From: Saccharothrix deserti
Lineage (GTDB): Bacteria > Actinomycetota > Actinomycetes > Mycobacteriales > Pseudonocardiaceae
Direction of reading: 5' to 3'
Length of the DNA: 64,000 bases
NCBI RefSeq assembly: GCF_009769385.1
Contig: NZ_VKAB01000024.1
Location: forward strand, 1-64,000
Shown in pieces: positions 19,762 to 28,383 of the stretch. The translations under genes and the position numbers were made by a program. The notes beneath the pieces are model-generated. The model was given only the letters and a program-made list of their open reading frames with translations. It ran no database searches and was not told the origin of the DNA. Within the stretch, counting starts at the first letter, position 1; every line of letters starts with the position of its first letter.

Positions 19762-20328
19762 ATGGCCAGAGCGAGTCAGACCGAGGTCGCGGTGCTGGGC
19801 GGGTTGAGCGTCCAGCCGATGACGGGTTACGCGCTGCGCGAAGCGATCCGGGACGTGTTGGGGCATTTCTGGAGCGAGAGCTACGGTCAGATCTATCCCA
19901 CCCTGGCCAACCTCGAACGGCAGGGGTTTGTGCGCCGGCAGGACGCGGCCCGGACCGGTGCGTCCACGTTCGCGATCACGCCATCGGGGACCCGGCGCCT
20001 GGAAGAGTTGCTGGCGCAGCCGGTTCAGGCCGCGCCACCGCGCAACGGACTGCTGCTGCGACTGTACTTCGGCCGGCATCTCGGTCCCGCCGCGTGTCGG
20101 ACGCTGGTCCAGGCGGCGTTGGCCGAAGCGCAGGACGCGCTGAAGCGGTACGCGGAGATCCGCGCGGAGATCGAGGGCCAGGACAGCGAGGACCGTGACT
20201 ACTGGCTGCTCACCGTCTCCGCGGGAGAACATTCCGCCCGTGCCGCACAGGCATGGGCTCACGACGCACTGTCCACTCTTGCCGAACTCGACGACCCGGC
20301 GAGAACACGACCAGGGAGAACCTCATGA
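19762..20328 (+). CDS. PadR family transcriptional regulator
   Basis: A 188-residue regulator with an N-terminal winged helix (ALREAIRDVLGHFWSESYGQIYPTLANLERQGFVRR, the PadR hallmark) and a helical C-terminal domain of the VirR-like type. It starts at ATG 19762 behind GAGGAG and directly follows its presumptive operator. Its stop overlaps the ATG of the next gene (ATGA). It likely represses this two-gene operon and releases it on binding a hydrophobic ligand; the ligand is unknown. Confidence 0.92.
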   Translation: MARASQTEVAVLGGLSVQPMTGYALREAIRDVLGHFWSESYGQIYPTLANLERQGFVRRQDAARTGASTFAITPSGTRRLEELLAQPVQAAPPRNGLLLRLYFGRHLGPAACRTLVQAALAEAQDALKRYAEIRAEIEGQDSEDRDYWLLTVSAGEHSARAAQAWAHDALSTLAELDDPARTRPGRTS

Positions 20329-20744
20329 CGATGGCTTTCACTCGCCGGCTGAGACGGGCCGCTGCCGTTGCCGGGACAGGTTTCGTGGCGGTGTCTGCGT
20401 TTCAGGCACTGCTGGCTGCCGGAATCCCGTTGGGCCGAGCGGCATGGGGCGGCGCGGCGGCCGAGCTACCCACCGCTCTGCGGATAGCCAGCGGGGTCGC
20501 CACCGTGTTCTGGCTGGTGGCCGCGGCGGTGGTGCTGCGGCGAGGTGGCTACCGCGTGCGGTGGGTACCGGAGCGAGTCGCCAAGGTCGGCACGTGGGCG
20601 TTGGTCGGACTGCTCACGGCAGGGATGCTGATGAACCTGGCTTCGCCAAGCCCGTGGGAACGTTACGGCTGGGCACCGATGATCGCGGTACTGGCCGCGC
20701 TGTGCCTGGCCGTGGCACGCGGGCACCGCCCAGCCGCGCACTGA
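20325..20744 (+). CDS. Four-helix integral membrane protein
   Basis: A 139-residue protein with about four transmembrane segments (FVAVSAFQALLAAG, VATVFWLVAAAVVL, ALVGLLTAGMLM, MIAVLAALCLAVA) and a basic N-terminus. It is coupled to the PadR gene by a 4-bp overlap. Small membrane proteins of this form commonly follow PadR regulators in actinomycetes; no transport motif is visible. Confidence 0.75.
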   Translation: MTMAFTRRLRRAAAVAGTGFVAVSAFQALLAAGIPLGRAAWGGAAAELPTALRIASGVATVFWLVAAAVVLRRGGYRVRWVPERVAKVGTWALVGLLTAGMLMNLASPSPWERYGWAPMIAVLAALCLAVARGHRPAAH

Positions 20745-21375
20745 CGTCCTCGTGGACAAGCGGCTTCGGATCGCGGCCACGCGCCGGTACCGGCCGGGGC
20801 CGTCTAGACGGCGGTGAGGTCGGCTTGCCGGAAGCGACCCGTCGGCGGGGCGTCGGTCGCCGGGAACGCGCGTCATCCGGCCACCACGGGGAACAGCGCG
20901 TCGACGGCCGCGGGCACCAGCGCATATGCCGGGGCGAGCGCGACCGCGACCGCGGCGGCCAACGGTATGAGCACGAGCGCGTGCCAAGCGCGGCGCACCA
21001 GCATCACGACCGTCACGGCGACAAGCACCGTGCCGCTGGGCCGCGATCAACACCATCACCCGCCGGATCGCCCGCGGAGGCCCCGCCACCCGCCGGCAGC
21101 GACGCACCTTCACCACCAGTAGTCGATCTTCTCGAACACGCTCTTACAAAGCTTTGTCACTCTGTGACTGCACCAGCAGTACCTCGCACGCAATATCAAC
21201 GGCTACCGGTGCCACAGCACCACAGGTGCGCCGTACCCCACCTCCTGACCGGCCGACTGCTGGCCCGCTGATCTAGTGTCATGCCGGTTCAGCGGGCCTT
21301 GGCATGTCAAAGGAGAGGGCGGGATACCCTGCCTGCGGTGCCTCGAACCGCGTGACCGGAGGAGTCGATGCTGGG
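20745..21375. other. Intergenic stretch with a possible membrane-protein tail
   Basis: No complete gene is visible. On the minus strand, about 21045 down to a TGA at 20873-20875, a frame reads VMLVRRAWHALVLIPLAAAV and on to VPAAVDALFPVVAG, which looks like the last two helices of a lost membrane protein. At 21276-21310 CATGCC and GGCATG form a short inverted repeat in front of the cyclase gene. Confidence 0.4.
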
Positions 21376-22332
21376 ATGACGGCAGGGCGACCGATGCCCA
21401 CGCAGGACGACGTGCTCGGGTACTTCAACACGCTGTCGAACTGGGGACGGTGGGGCGACGACGACGAGCTCGGCACTCTGAACCACATCACCGACGACGT
21501 CCGGCTGGCGGCGGCGCGGGCCGTGCGCCACGGCAGGAGCGTGTCGTGCGCTTGGGAGGTTGCGGTACCGGAAGACATGGAGCGGTCGACGACGACGTGC
21601 CCGTGCGCCGCCGACATGCCGGGTGCCGAGGACATGCCGCTGCCCGGATTCCGCGACGACCGGCGCTGGGGCTTTTCGTCCGAGCGGCTCGGCATCACGT
21701 TCCACGGCAACACCGTCACCCACGTCGACTCGCCGTGCCACATCTTCTGGGACGGCACGATGTACAACGGGCGGTCGCACTCGTTGGTCGACGCCGCAAC
21801 GGGATCGGCGTGGGCGGCCGTCACGGCGGCGGCGAACGGGATCATCACGCGTGGTGTCCTGCTGGACATCGCGAGGGTCCGCGATGTGCCGTGGTTGGAA
21901 CCGGGGCAGGGTGTGTTTCCCGACGATCTCGAGGAGGCCGAGCGTCGCCAGGGTGTGCGGGTGCGATCCGGCGATGCGGTACTCCTGCGGACCGGCTATG
22001 GCCGCGTCCGGCACGAGGCCGGTGAGGCCGGCGGTTTCACGCAGGCCGGCTGGCACGCGTCCTGCCTGCCGTGGCTGCATGAACGGGAGGTCGCGCTGAT
22101 CGGCGCCGACACCCCCCAGGAGGTTCAGCCGTCGGGGTACGAAGACGTGTTGATGCCGGTTCACGCCGTGAGCCTCGTCGCGATGGGTCTGTGGCTGCTC
22201 GACAACTGCGACCTGGAGGTGTGCGCGACGACGGCTGCCGAGCTCGGCCAGTGGGACTTCCACCTCGCAGTCGCGCCGGTCCGCTTCGCCGGTACGTCCG
22301 GCAGCCCGGTCAACCCGATCGCCACATTCTGA
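21376..22332 (+). CDS. Cyclase-family metal-dependent hydrolase
   Basis: A 318-residue protein of the kynurenine-formamidase/cyclase family. The metal-binding signature HGNTVTHVDSPCHIF (HxxTHxDxPxH type) lies near residue 110, and later GDAVLLRTGYGR and the IGADTPQE segment fit the family. It should hydrolyse a cyclic or amide substrate; the physiological substrate cannot be told from sequence. ATG 21376 is chosen, with GGAGGA upstream. An upstream in-frame GTG at about 21352 would add 8 residues. Confidence 0.85.
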   Translation: MTAGRPMPTQDDVLGYFNTLSNWGRWGDDDELGTLNHITDDVRLAAARAVRHGRSVSCAWEVAVPEDMERSTTTCPCAADMPGAEDMPLPGFRDDRRWGFSSERLGITFHGNTVTHVDSPCHIFWDGTMYNGRSHSLVDAATGSAWAAVTAAANGIITRGVLLDIARVRDVPWLEPGQGVFPDDLEEAERRQGVRVRSGDAVLLRTGYGRVRHEAGEAGGFTQAGWHASCLPWLHEREVALIGADTPQEVQPSGYEDVLMPVHAVSLVAMGLWLLDNCDLEVCATTAAELGQWDFHLAVAPVRFAGTSGSPVNPIATF

Positions 22333-22334
22333 CC

Positions 22335-22448
22335 GCGGGACTCGCGCCCGGCGGTGTCGGCACCCTTCACCGTCTGGGAGTCGATCAGCCCTGCGCTGGG
22401 CTGCGGGTTACGGCCTTCGGCGATCCGCGGCTGTTCACGCACCACCCG
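22335..22448 (-). pseudogene. IS5-family transposase fragment
   Basis: The minus strand reads VREQPRIAEGRNPQPSAG followed by LIDSQTVKGADTAGRESRG, the conserved first catalytic-Asp region (IDSQ-S/T-VK) of IS5-family transposases. Nothing else of the element remains. The fragment begins right after the cyclase gene stop. Confidence 0.75.
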
Positions 22449-22461
22449 GTGACGGCGAACC

Positions 22462-22573
22462 GTGGCCTTCTACCGGCGGTTCGGTTTCCAGCCCACCGGG
22501 GATGTCGACAGCGGTGAGATCGTCCTCAGCCTCGACCTCACCGAAAACCGACCCCTCCTCGCGGGCCGGTTGA
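22462..22573 (+). pseudogene. C-terminal fragment of a GNAT acetyltransferase
   Basis: The frame reads VAFYRRFGFQPTGDVDSGEI and continues VLSLDL to a TGA at 22571-22573. This matches the end of GNAT N-acetyltransferases (FYxRxGFxPTG..). The acetyl-CoA-binding part is missing and the fragment abuts the transposase scrap. Confidence 0.65.
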
Positions 22574-22624
22574 CCGGTTGGCGTCGGACGCCGGCAGTCG
22601 CTTGGTCATGTCGTTGTCTCCCCT

Positions 22625-22640
22625 GATCAACCGGTTGATC
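22625..22640. promoter_or_regulatory. Perfect 16-bp palindrome upstream of response regulator
   Basis: GATCAACCGGTTGATC is a perfect 16-bp palindrome 54 bp upstream of the response regulator start at 22694. It is a plausible dimeric regulator site. No regulator is assigned. Confidence 0.4.
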
Positions 22641-22693
22641 GCTGAGCGACTGTCAAGATCGCGTAAGGACCCGCAACCCGATACGGTGCGTAA

Positions 22694-23158
22694 GTGGAAG
22701 AGCCTTTCGGATCCGGTGCCGCAGTCGTCCCGCCGGCCGTGTTGGACCTGCTGTTGGTCGAGGACGACCCCGGCGACGTGCTGCTGGTCACCGAAGCCCT
22801 GGCCGCGCCGGACAACCGGATCTCTCTCCACGTGGTGCGCGACGGCACCTCGGCGATGGCGTTCCTGCGCCGCGAAGGCGAGCACGCCGGCGCGCCCAGA
22901 CCGAGGCTGGTCCTGCTGGACCTCAACCTGCCCGGTGTGGACGGCCGGGAGGTGCTCGCGCAGGTCAAGGCGGACGAGGACCTGCGCTCCATCCCGGTGG
23001 TCGTGCTCACGTCGTCCGAAAGCGAGCAGGACGTGCGGGACAGCTACGGTCGGCACGCGAACGCCTACGTCGCCAAGCCGGTCGACGGCGACGCGTTCGC
23101 CGCCCTCATCCGCCAGATCGACGTCTTCTTCACCACCGTGGTCAGACTCCCCCTTTGA
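22694..23158 (+). CDS. Single-domain response regulator (Rcp1-like)
   Basis: A 154-residue receiver with no output domain. It has the acidic pair in LLVEDDPGD, phosphoacceptor in LVLLDLNLPGVDG, Thr in VVLTSS and Lys in YVAKPVD, so it should be phosphorylatable. The long insert LRREGEHAGAPRPR before the Asp strand is typical of Rcp1/CheY-like regulators paired with phytochrome or hybrid kinases. No kinase gene is adjacent. It starts at GTG 22694. Confidence 0.88.
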   Translation: MEEPFGSGAAVVPPAVLDLLLVEDDPGDVLLVTEALAAPDNRISLHVVRDGTSAMAFLRREGEHAGAPRPRLVLLDLNLPGVDGREVLAQVKADEDLRSIPVVVLTSSESEQDVRDSYGRHANAYVAKPVDGDAFAALIRQIDVFFTTVVRLPL

Positions 23159-23161
23159 GGG

Positions 23162-23210
23162 GCGCACTGAAGCATCGACCGGCAGCGCGGCCGAATCCTC
23201 CGCAGTGCGC
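23162..23210. terminator. Inverted repeat between convergent genes
   Basis: GCGCACTG (23162-23169) and CAGTGCGC (23203-23210) are perfect inverted arms between the response regulator and the converging ABC transporter gene. The 33-nt loop is long, so terminator function is uncertain. Confidence 0.3.
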
Positions 23211-23261
23211 GGTTCCACGGCGCGGTCTTCGCAATGGCCGTCGACTGGTATGACGGTCGGA

Positions 23262-24914
23262 TCAGGTGGCGCGCTGCCCTTCCCCCAGCTCGACGGTTCG
23301 GTCGCAGCGGGCCAGGGTGGCGGGGCGGTGGGCGATGACGAGGACGCCGACGTTGTCGTCGGCCGAGGTGAGCGCGGCGGTGATGGCCTCGTCGGCGTCG
23401 GGGTCGAGGTTGGCGGTCGCCTCGTCCAGGACGAGTATGCGCGGGTTGACCAGCAGGGCTCGGGCGACGGCGACTCGCGCCCGTTGACCGCCGGACAGTC
23501 CTGCGCCGGACTCGCCGACGTGTGTGTCGAGCCCGTCGGGGAGACCTGCCCGTGAGTCCAGGATTCCCGCCCGCCGGGCCACTTCCTCGACGTCGTGGTC
23601 ACTGGCGTCGGGGCGTCCGAGCCGGATGTTGGTCGCGATCGTCCCGGCGAGCAGACCGGGGTCCTGGGGCACGGCGCTGATCGCGCCACGCAGGTCGTCG
23701 TCGGCCAACTCGGTGAGGTCGACACCGTCGAGGGTGATGCGGCCGGCGTCGGGGTCCCACATCCGGACGGCGAGCAGCGCACACGTGGTCTTGCCGGCGC
23801 CGGACGGACCGGTGAGCGCGACTCGTTCGCCGGGGCGGACGGTGAAGGACACCTCGCGCAGCGCGGGTGGCCCGTCGTGGCCGTAGCGGAAGGTCACGCG
23901 GTCGAACACGAGCCCGGTCGCGCGGTCACGGGGTGGAAGGGGGCGGGGCACGCGGGTTTCGCGGACCGCCGGGGCCCGGTCGAGGACGTCGACGATCCGC
24001 GTTCCGGCGGCGCGCAGGGTGCCGAGGTTGCGCAGCAGGTCGGAGATCTGCGCGATGGGACCGAGTGCCGCGGTGGCCAGGACCACGGCGACCGGCGCGA
24101 GCGTGCGGCCGACCGCGTCGAGGTTCACCGCGCAGACCGCCAGGGCACCGATCGCGCTGAGGGACAGTGCCGCGTCGGTGGCCGCGCGTTCCACGCCCGT
24201 CCGGGAGCCGATCCGCGCCTGCACCGCGGTCAGCACGCTGGTGTGCCGGTCGAGTGCGGCGGTGCGGCGGTCCAGGGCTCCTGCGGCGCTGAGTTCGTCG
24301 AGCCCGCGGACGGTGTCGACGAGTTCGGCGTTGAGCGCTGCGGCGGCCTCGGTCAGCTCGGTGCCCTGCCGGGCGCCGACCCGGCCGAACAGCCAGGGCA
24401 GCGCCGCGGTCACGACGACGAACGGCACCCAGACCAGCAGCAGCCACGGCGTGACGAGCAACGACAACGTCGTGGTGGCGGCGACCAGCACGGCGCACGT
24501 GAGCACCTGGGCGGCGGTGTGGGCGTAGAGCCATTCGAGCCGGTCGACGTCGGCGAAGGCGACGGAGGCGAGATCGCCGCTGCGGCGCGGCTTCCGGCAG
24601 TCGGGCAGGCTCACCCGGAGTCGGTCGAACACGCGGGCGCGCAGGGCGGCGATCAGCCGGTAGGCCAGGTCGTGGGAGACCCACGACTCCCGCCAGGTCA
24701 TCGCGGCGGTGAGGACCGCGAGGCCGCACAGGACGGCTGTCACGGCGGCCAGTGGCGCGGTGCCGGTGGCGGCGGTCCGTCCCGCGAGCCATGTGCCGAC
24801 GACGGCCGTGGTCAGCGCGCCGAGCTGGACGATGGCGTTGGCGGTGATGGTCCAGGCGAAACTCGCCCGCTGCTCGGCGATGACCGGGAGGAGGCGCCGG
24901 AGCGGACCGCTCAT
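23262..24914 (-). CDS. Exporter-fold ABC half-transporter (IrtB/CydC-like)
   Basis: A 550-residue fused membrane-ATPase protein: six transmembrane helices over residues 20-290, then an ABC domain with Walker A GPSGAGKT, signature LSGGQ and Walker B ILVLDEATANLD. It overlaps the preceding half-transporter gene by 4 bp (ATGA), so the two probably form a heterodimer. Downstream of a FecCD-type uptake system, the best analogy is IrtAB or YbtPQ, exporter-fold pumps that import metal-siderophores. CydDC-type thiol export is the alternative; no cytochrome bd gene is present. Confidence 0.75.
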   Translation of the reverse strand: MSGPLRRLLPVIAEQRASFAWTITANAIVQLGALTTAVVGTWLAGRTAATGTAPLAAVTAVLCGLAVLTAAMTWRESWVSHDLAYRLIAALRARVFDRLRVSLPDCRKPRRSGDLASVAFADVDRLEWLYAHTAAQVLTCAVLVAATTTLSLLVTPWLLLVWVPFVVVTAALPWLFGRVGARQGTELTEAAAALNAELVDTVRGLDELSAAGALDRRTAALDRHTSVLTAVQARIGSRTGVERAATDAALSLSAIGALAVCAVNLDAVGRTLAPVAVVLATAALGPIAQISDLLRNLGTLRAAGTRIVDVLDRAPAVRETRVPRPLPPRDRATGLVFDRVTFRYGHDGPPALREVSFTVRPGERVALTGPSGAGKTTCALLAVRMWDPDAGRITLDGVDLTELADDDLRGAISAVPQDPGLLAGTIATNIRLGRPDASDHDVEEVARRAGILDSRAGLPDGLDTHVGESGAGLSGGQRARVAVARALLVNPRILVLDEATANLDPDADEAITAALTSADDNVGVLVIAHRPATLARCDRTVELGEGQRAT

Positions 24915-26575
24915 CGCCGTGCCGCCGGGGAGGTGGTGCCGGCGACGCGGCCGGACTCCATCGTGACGACCGTGTCGGCGTCGCGCAGGGCGCTTTCACG
25001 GTGTGCGATCACGATCCGGGTGGTGCCCGGACAGTGCTCGGCGAGCCGGGTGAGGACGCGTTCCTCGGTGTCGACGTCCAGGGCGGAGGTCGCTTCGTCG
25101 AGCAGGAGCACGGGGGTCGCGGCGAGCACGGCCCTGGCGATGGCGAGCCGTTGCCGCTGGCCGCCGGACAGCCGGGCCCCGTTCTCGGTGAGCACCGTGG
25201 CGAAGCCCTGCGGGAGCGCCTCGATGAATGCGAGCGCGTCCGCGACGTGGGCGGCGGTGCGGACCTGCTGAGGTGTCGCGTCGGGGCGGGCGAGGCGCAA
25301 GTTCTCTTCCACGGTGCCGTGGAACAGGTAGGTGTGTTGCCCGACGACGCCGATGCTCGCGCGCAGGGCCGCGAGGGTGTAGTCGGCGATCGGGGTCCCG
25401 TCGAGCTCGATCGTCCCCTGCTGCGGGTCGGCGTGCCGGACGACGAGCCGGGCGAGCGTGCTCTTGCCGGCACCCGACGGGCCAATGATTCCCGTGGTGC
25501 TCCCCGGTGCGCAGTCGAAGCTGACGTCGGCGACGCCTGCCCCGTTCGGGTACCGGTAACCGACCTGCCGCAGCCGAAGTCGCGCCCCCGGACGGGCGGG
25601 ATCGGTGCGCGTGCCCGTGTCCGCGACGGCCGGGTGCGCGGTGAGGATCTCGTCGATGCCCTCGACCGCGCCCAGCCCCTGGTAGCCGAGGTGCCAGTGG
25701 GCGGACAGGTCGAGCACCGGGCGGAAGCACTCCCTGGCGCACAACAGGAACAGGAACACCGACCCGGCCGGTGCGAACCCGCCGAGAACCCCCGCGCAGG
25801 CGACGACGACGGTGGCGGCGGTGCCCAGGTGCAGTGCGAGCGCGCTGACGCCGGCCTCCACGAGCGAGACCCGCAGCTGGGTCATCGTGGAGCGGTGCAG
25901 GTGCTCGCCGCGTTCGGCGAGCGCCTCGCCGGTCCGCCGGCCCGCGCCGAACACCCGCAGGACACCGACCGCCTGCGTGGCCTCGAGGTAGTCCGCCGCC
26001 AACTTCTCGTAGGCGCGCCAGCGGGTTCGTCCCATCCTGAGCAGCCGGGCGTCCCAGAAGCGGGGGACGACCACGGCGCACAGCACCGCCGTGGCGAGAA
26101 CAGCGGCGGCCGGGACCGAGACGGTGAACAGCCATCCGGCGACGGCCGCGGGCACGACACAGGTCACGAGCAGCTGCGGCAGGTAGCGGCTGTAGTAGGC
26201 GTCGAGGGCTTCCACACCGTCCACGACGGTGTGTGTGATCGCGCCGGACCGCTCTCCCTGTGCCCACGCCGGTCCCAACAGGGCGATGCGGCGCAGCAGC
26301 TCGCCGCGCAGCCGGGTGCGAATCGCGATGCCGAACCGGGCGGCGGCGACCTCCCGCAACCACACCAGGACCGCACGCGCGGCGACGACACCGACCAGTA
26401 CCGCGATCACGGGCGCCACGTCGGCGCCGTCCCCGCCGGTGAGGTCGGCGAGGACGGCGGCTGCCAGGACGGCTCCGGCGACGTGACAAGCCGACACCAG
26501 CGTCGACAACGCCGCCAGGAGCGCGACCGGTCCGGCGACGACACCGGCCAGCTGCAGGAGCCTGCGGTGGATCAC
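24911..26575 (-). CDS. Exporter-fold ABC half-transporter (IrtA/CydD-like)
   Basis: A 554-residue half-transporter with six predicted helices, Walker A GPSGAGKST, a signature LSGGQRQRLAIARA and Walker B PVLLLDEATSALD. GTG 26575 overlaps the stop of the substrate-binding protein gene by 4 bp; the longer upstream frame only runs through that gene. No N-terminal siderophore-interacting reductase domain is present, unlike mycobacterial IrtA. It likely pairs with the following gene product. Confidence 0.75.
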   Translation of the reverse strand: MIHRRLLQLAGVVAGPVALLAALSTLVSACHVAGAVLAAAVLADLTGGDGADVAPVIAVLVGVVAARAVLVWLREVAAARFGIAIRTRLRGELLRRIALLGPAWAQGERSGAITHTVVDGVEALDAYYSRYLPQLLVTCVVPAAVAGWLFTVSVPAAAVLATAVLCAVVVPRFWDARLLRMGRTRWRAYEKLAADYLEATQAVGVLRVFGAGRRTGEALAERGEHLHRSTMTQLRVSLVEAGVSALALHLGTAATVVVACAGVLGGFAPAGSVFLFLLCARECFRPVLDLSAHWHLGYQGLGAVEGIDEILTAHPAVADTGTRTDPARPGARLRLRQVGYRYPNGAGVADVSFDCAPGSTTGIIGPSGAGKSTLARLVVRHADPQQGTIELDGTPIADYTLAALRASIGVVGQHTYLFHGTVEENLRLARPDATPQQVRTAAHVADALAFIEALPQGFATVLTENGARLSGGQRQRLAIARAVLAATPVLLLDEATSALDVDTEERVLTRLAEHCPGTTRIVIAHRESALRDADTVVTMESGRVAGTTSPAARR

Positions 26576-27578
26576 GACGTGAAGGCGTCCGGGTGGAGCC
26601 GCTCGGCGATCTCCCGCACCACGGAGACGTTCCCGAGGGTGCCCGGATAGGTGTCGGCCGCGTCGATCGGGATCAGCCGCTGTTCGCGCACGGCGGTCAT
26701 GTCCGGGAACGTGCGGGTCAGGTAGTCGATCGTCGCCTGTTGGTGCTCGGGTGAGTTGACGGCGAACACGATCGCGGCGGGGTTCGATGCGGCGAGCGCC
26801 TCCGGGGTGATCTGCGCGGCGAAGAACTTGGCGAACTGCGGGTCCTCCGGCGAGAACACGTTGTCCCCGCCGGCCCGGCGGATGATGTCGTACTCGATGC
26901 CGGCGCCGATCGCCGTCACGGTGGTGCCCTCCAGGTACACCTGGGCGACGGTCGGTTCGGCGCGGTCCGCGACGGCTTTGTCCACCGCGGCCAGGTCCGC
27001 CTTGCCCTTCTCGATCAGCGGCGCGGCCTTGTCGGGCACGGCGAAGATCCGGCCGAGGTTCTCCAGATTGGTGAAGACGTCCTCGACCGTGCCCTTCATG
27101 CGGCGCTCGGCGCACCCGCCCGTGGCGACGTACGCCGCCACGCCGGCCTCCTTCAGCTGCTCCAGGCTCGCGAAACCCTGCTCGGCGGTGAACTCGTACA
27201 TGGTCGGGGAGAACACGAAGTCCGGTTTCGCGTTCAGCAGCTGTTCCCGGCTCGGCGGCCCGGACTCGCTCAGCACCGGGACGTCGGCGGCCAGGCCTGC
27301 CACGTCGTCGGGCAGCGGCGCGGTGGCCGTCTGCGCCTGCCCGACGAGCGAGTCCGCGAGGCCAACCGCAACAGCAGCGCGGTCTGCGACGGGCTCAGCC
27401 CGACCGCCGCGCTCGGCGCGCCGTCGACGGTGACGTCCCGGCCGCAGTTGGTGATCGTGACCGCCTGGCCGGCGTTGGCCGAGGAGTTCGCCGGGGTGTT
27501 CGGGGTGACCGAGGAGCCGCAGCCGACCACCAGCGTGACGCTGACACCGAGTGCGAGCAGGGACAGGGTGTTACGCAT
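26572..27578 (-). pseudogene. Metal-siderophore substrate-binding lipoprotein with one frameshift
   Basis: From ATG 27578 the protein starts with a signal peptide and lipobox (VSVTLVVGC), then VTITNCGRDVTVDGAPSAAV, the usual opening of FecB/BtuF-type binding proteins. After SPSQTALLLRL the frame is lost near 27360; the next frame continues GLADSLVGQAQTA and on to the end at 26572. One extra G in that run would restore about 335 residues. Either a real inactivating frameshift or a sequencing/assembly error is possible. It overlaps the ATPase gene end by 8 bp and would deliver ligand to the FecCD permease. Confidence 0.8.
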
Positions 27579-28383
27579 TGATCTCATCTCTGCGGTCGGT
27601 GGGATCTTGGCGGGTCTGCGGCGGGTGGTCGAAGACCAGGACGGGACGGCCGGTGCGCGGGTGCGTGAGCTGGTCGACGGCGACCCCGAACACGTCTTCG
27701 ACCACGCGCGGCGTGAGCGCCTCGGCCGGTGTTCCGGTGGCGACGAGCCGTCCACCGTCGAGGACCGCGATGTCGTCGCAGTGGGTGGCGGCGAGGTTGA
27801 GGTCGTGCAGTGCGGCGATGATCGTGCGGTCCAGACCGGCCGCGATCCGCATGAGCTCGAGCTGGAAGGCGATGTCGAGGTGGTTGGTCGGCTCGTCGAG
27901 GACGAGGACCGGGGCGTCCGCGGCGAGCGCGCGGGCCAGCATCACCCGCTGCCGTTGCCCGCCGGACAACCGGCCGATGGGCCGGTCGGCGACGTCGGTG
28001 GCGCCCACCCGCTCCAGCGCGGTCCACGCCAGGTCGAGGTCGGCGTCGGTGTCGCGGCCGAACCCGCGCTGGAACGGCACCCTGGCCAGCAGCACGGCGT
28101 CCAGGACGGTCAGGTCGAACTCGGTGGACGTCTCCTGGGTCATGACCGCCACCGTCCGGGCGACGGCCCGCCGGTCGGTCCGCCACACGTCCCGCTCGTC
28201 GAGCAGCACGCGGCCGGACGACGGCGCGACGGTCCGGTAGAGCGTGCGCAGCAGCGTCGACTTGCCGCTGCCGTTGGGGCCGACCAGCCCGAGGAACCGG
28301 CCGGGGCGGATCTCGATGTCCACGTCGCGCAGCACCTCACGGCCACCCAGAGCGGCGCTGACGTGGTCGAAGCGCACCCTCAC
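27571..28383 (-). CDS. Metal-siderophore ABC transporter ATPase (FepC-like)
   Basis: A 270-residue ATP-binding protein: Walker A GPNGSGKST, Q-loop VAVMTQE, signature LSGGQRQR, Walker B VLVLDEPTNHLD and switch His in ALHDLNLA. These, with the neighbouring permease and binding protein, fit iron-siderophore or cobalamin-type importers. GTG 28383 overlaps the permease stop (GTGA); an upstream start at 28428 would add 15 residues inside the permease gene. Confidence 0.9.
   Translation of the reverse strand: MRVRFDHVSAALGGREVLRDVDIEIRPGRFLGLVGPNGSGKSTLLRTLYRTVAPSSGRVLLDERDVWRTDRRAVARTVAVMTQETSTEFDLTVLDAVLLARVPFQRGFGRDTDADLDLAWTALERVGATDVADRPIGRLSGGQRQRVMLARALAADAPVLVLDEPTNHLDIAFQLELMRIAAGLDRTIIAALHDLNLAATHCDDIAVLDGGRLVATGTPAEALTPRVVEDVFGVAVDQLTHPRTGRPVLVFDHPPQTRQDPTDRRDEINA

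Noticed and set aside
23262-26575. cydDC cytochrome bd maturation genes
   Set aside because: Similar fold, but no cydAB is present and the pair is coupled to a FecCD importer, so an IrtAB-like role is preferred.
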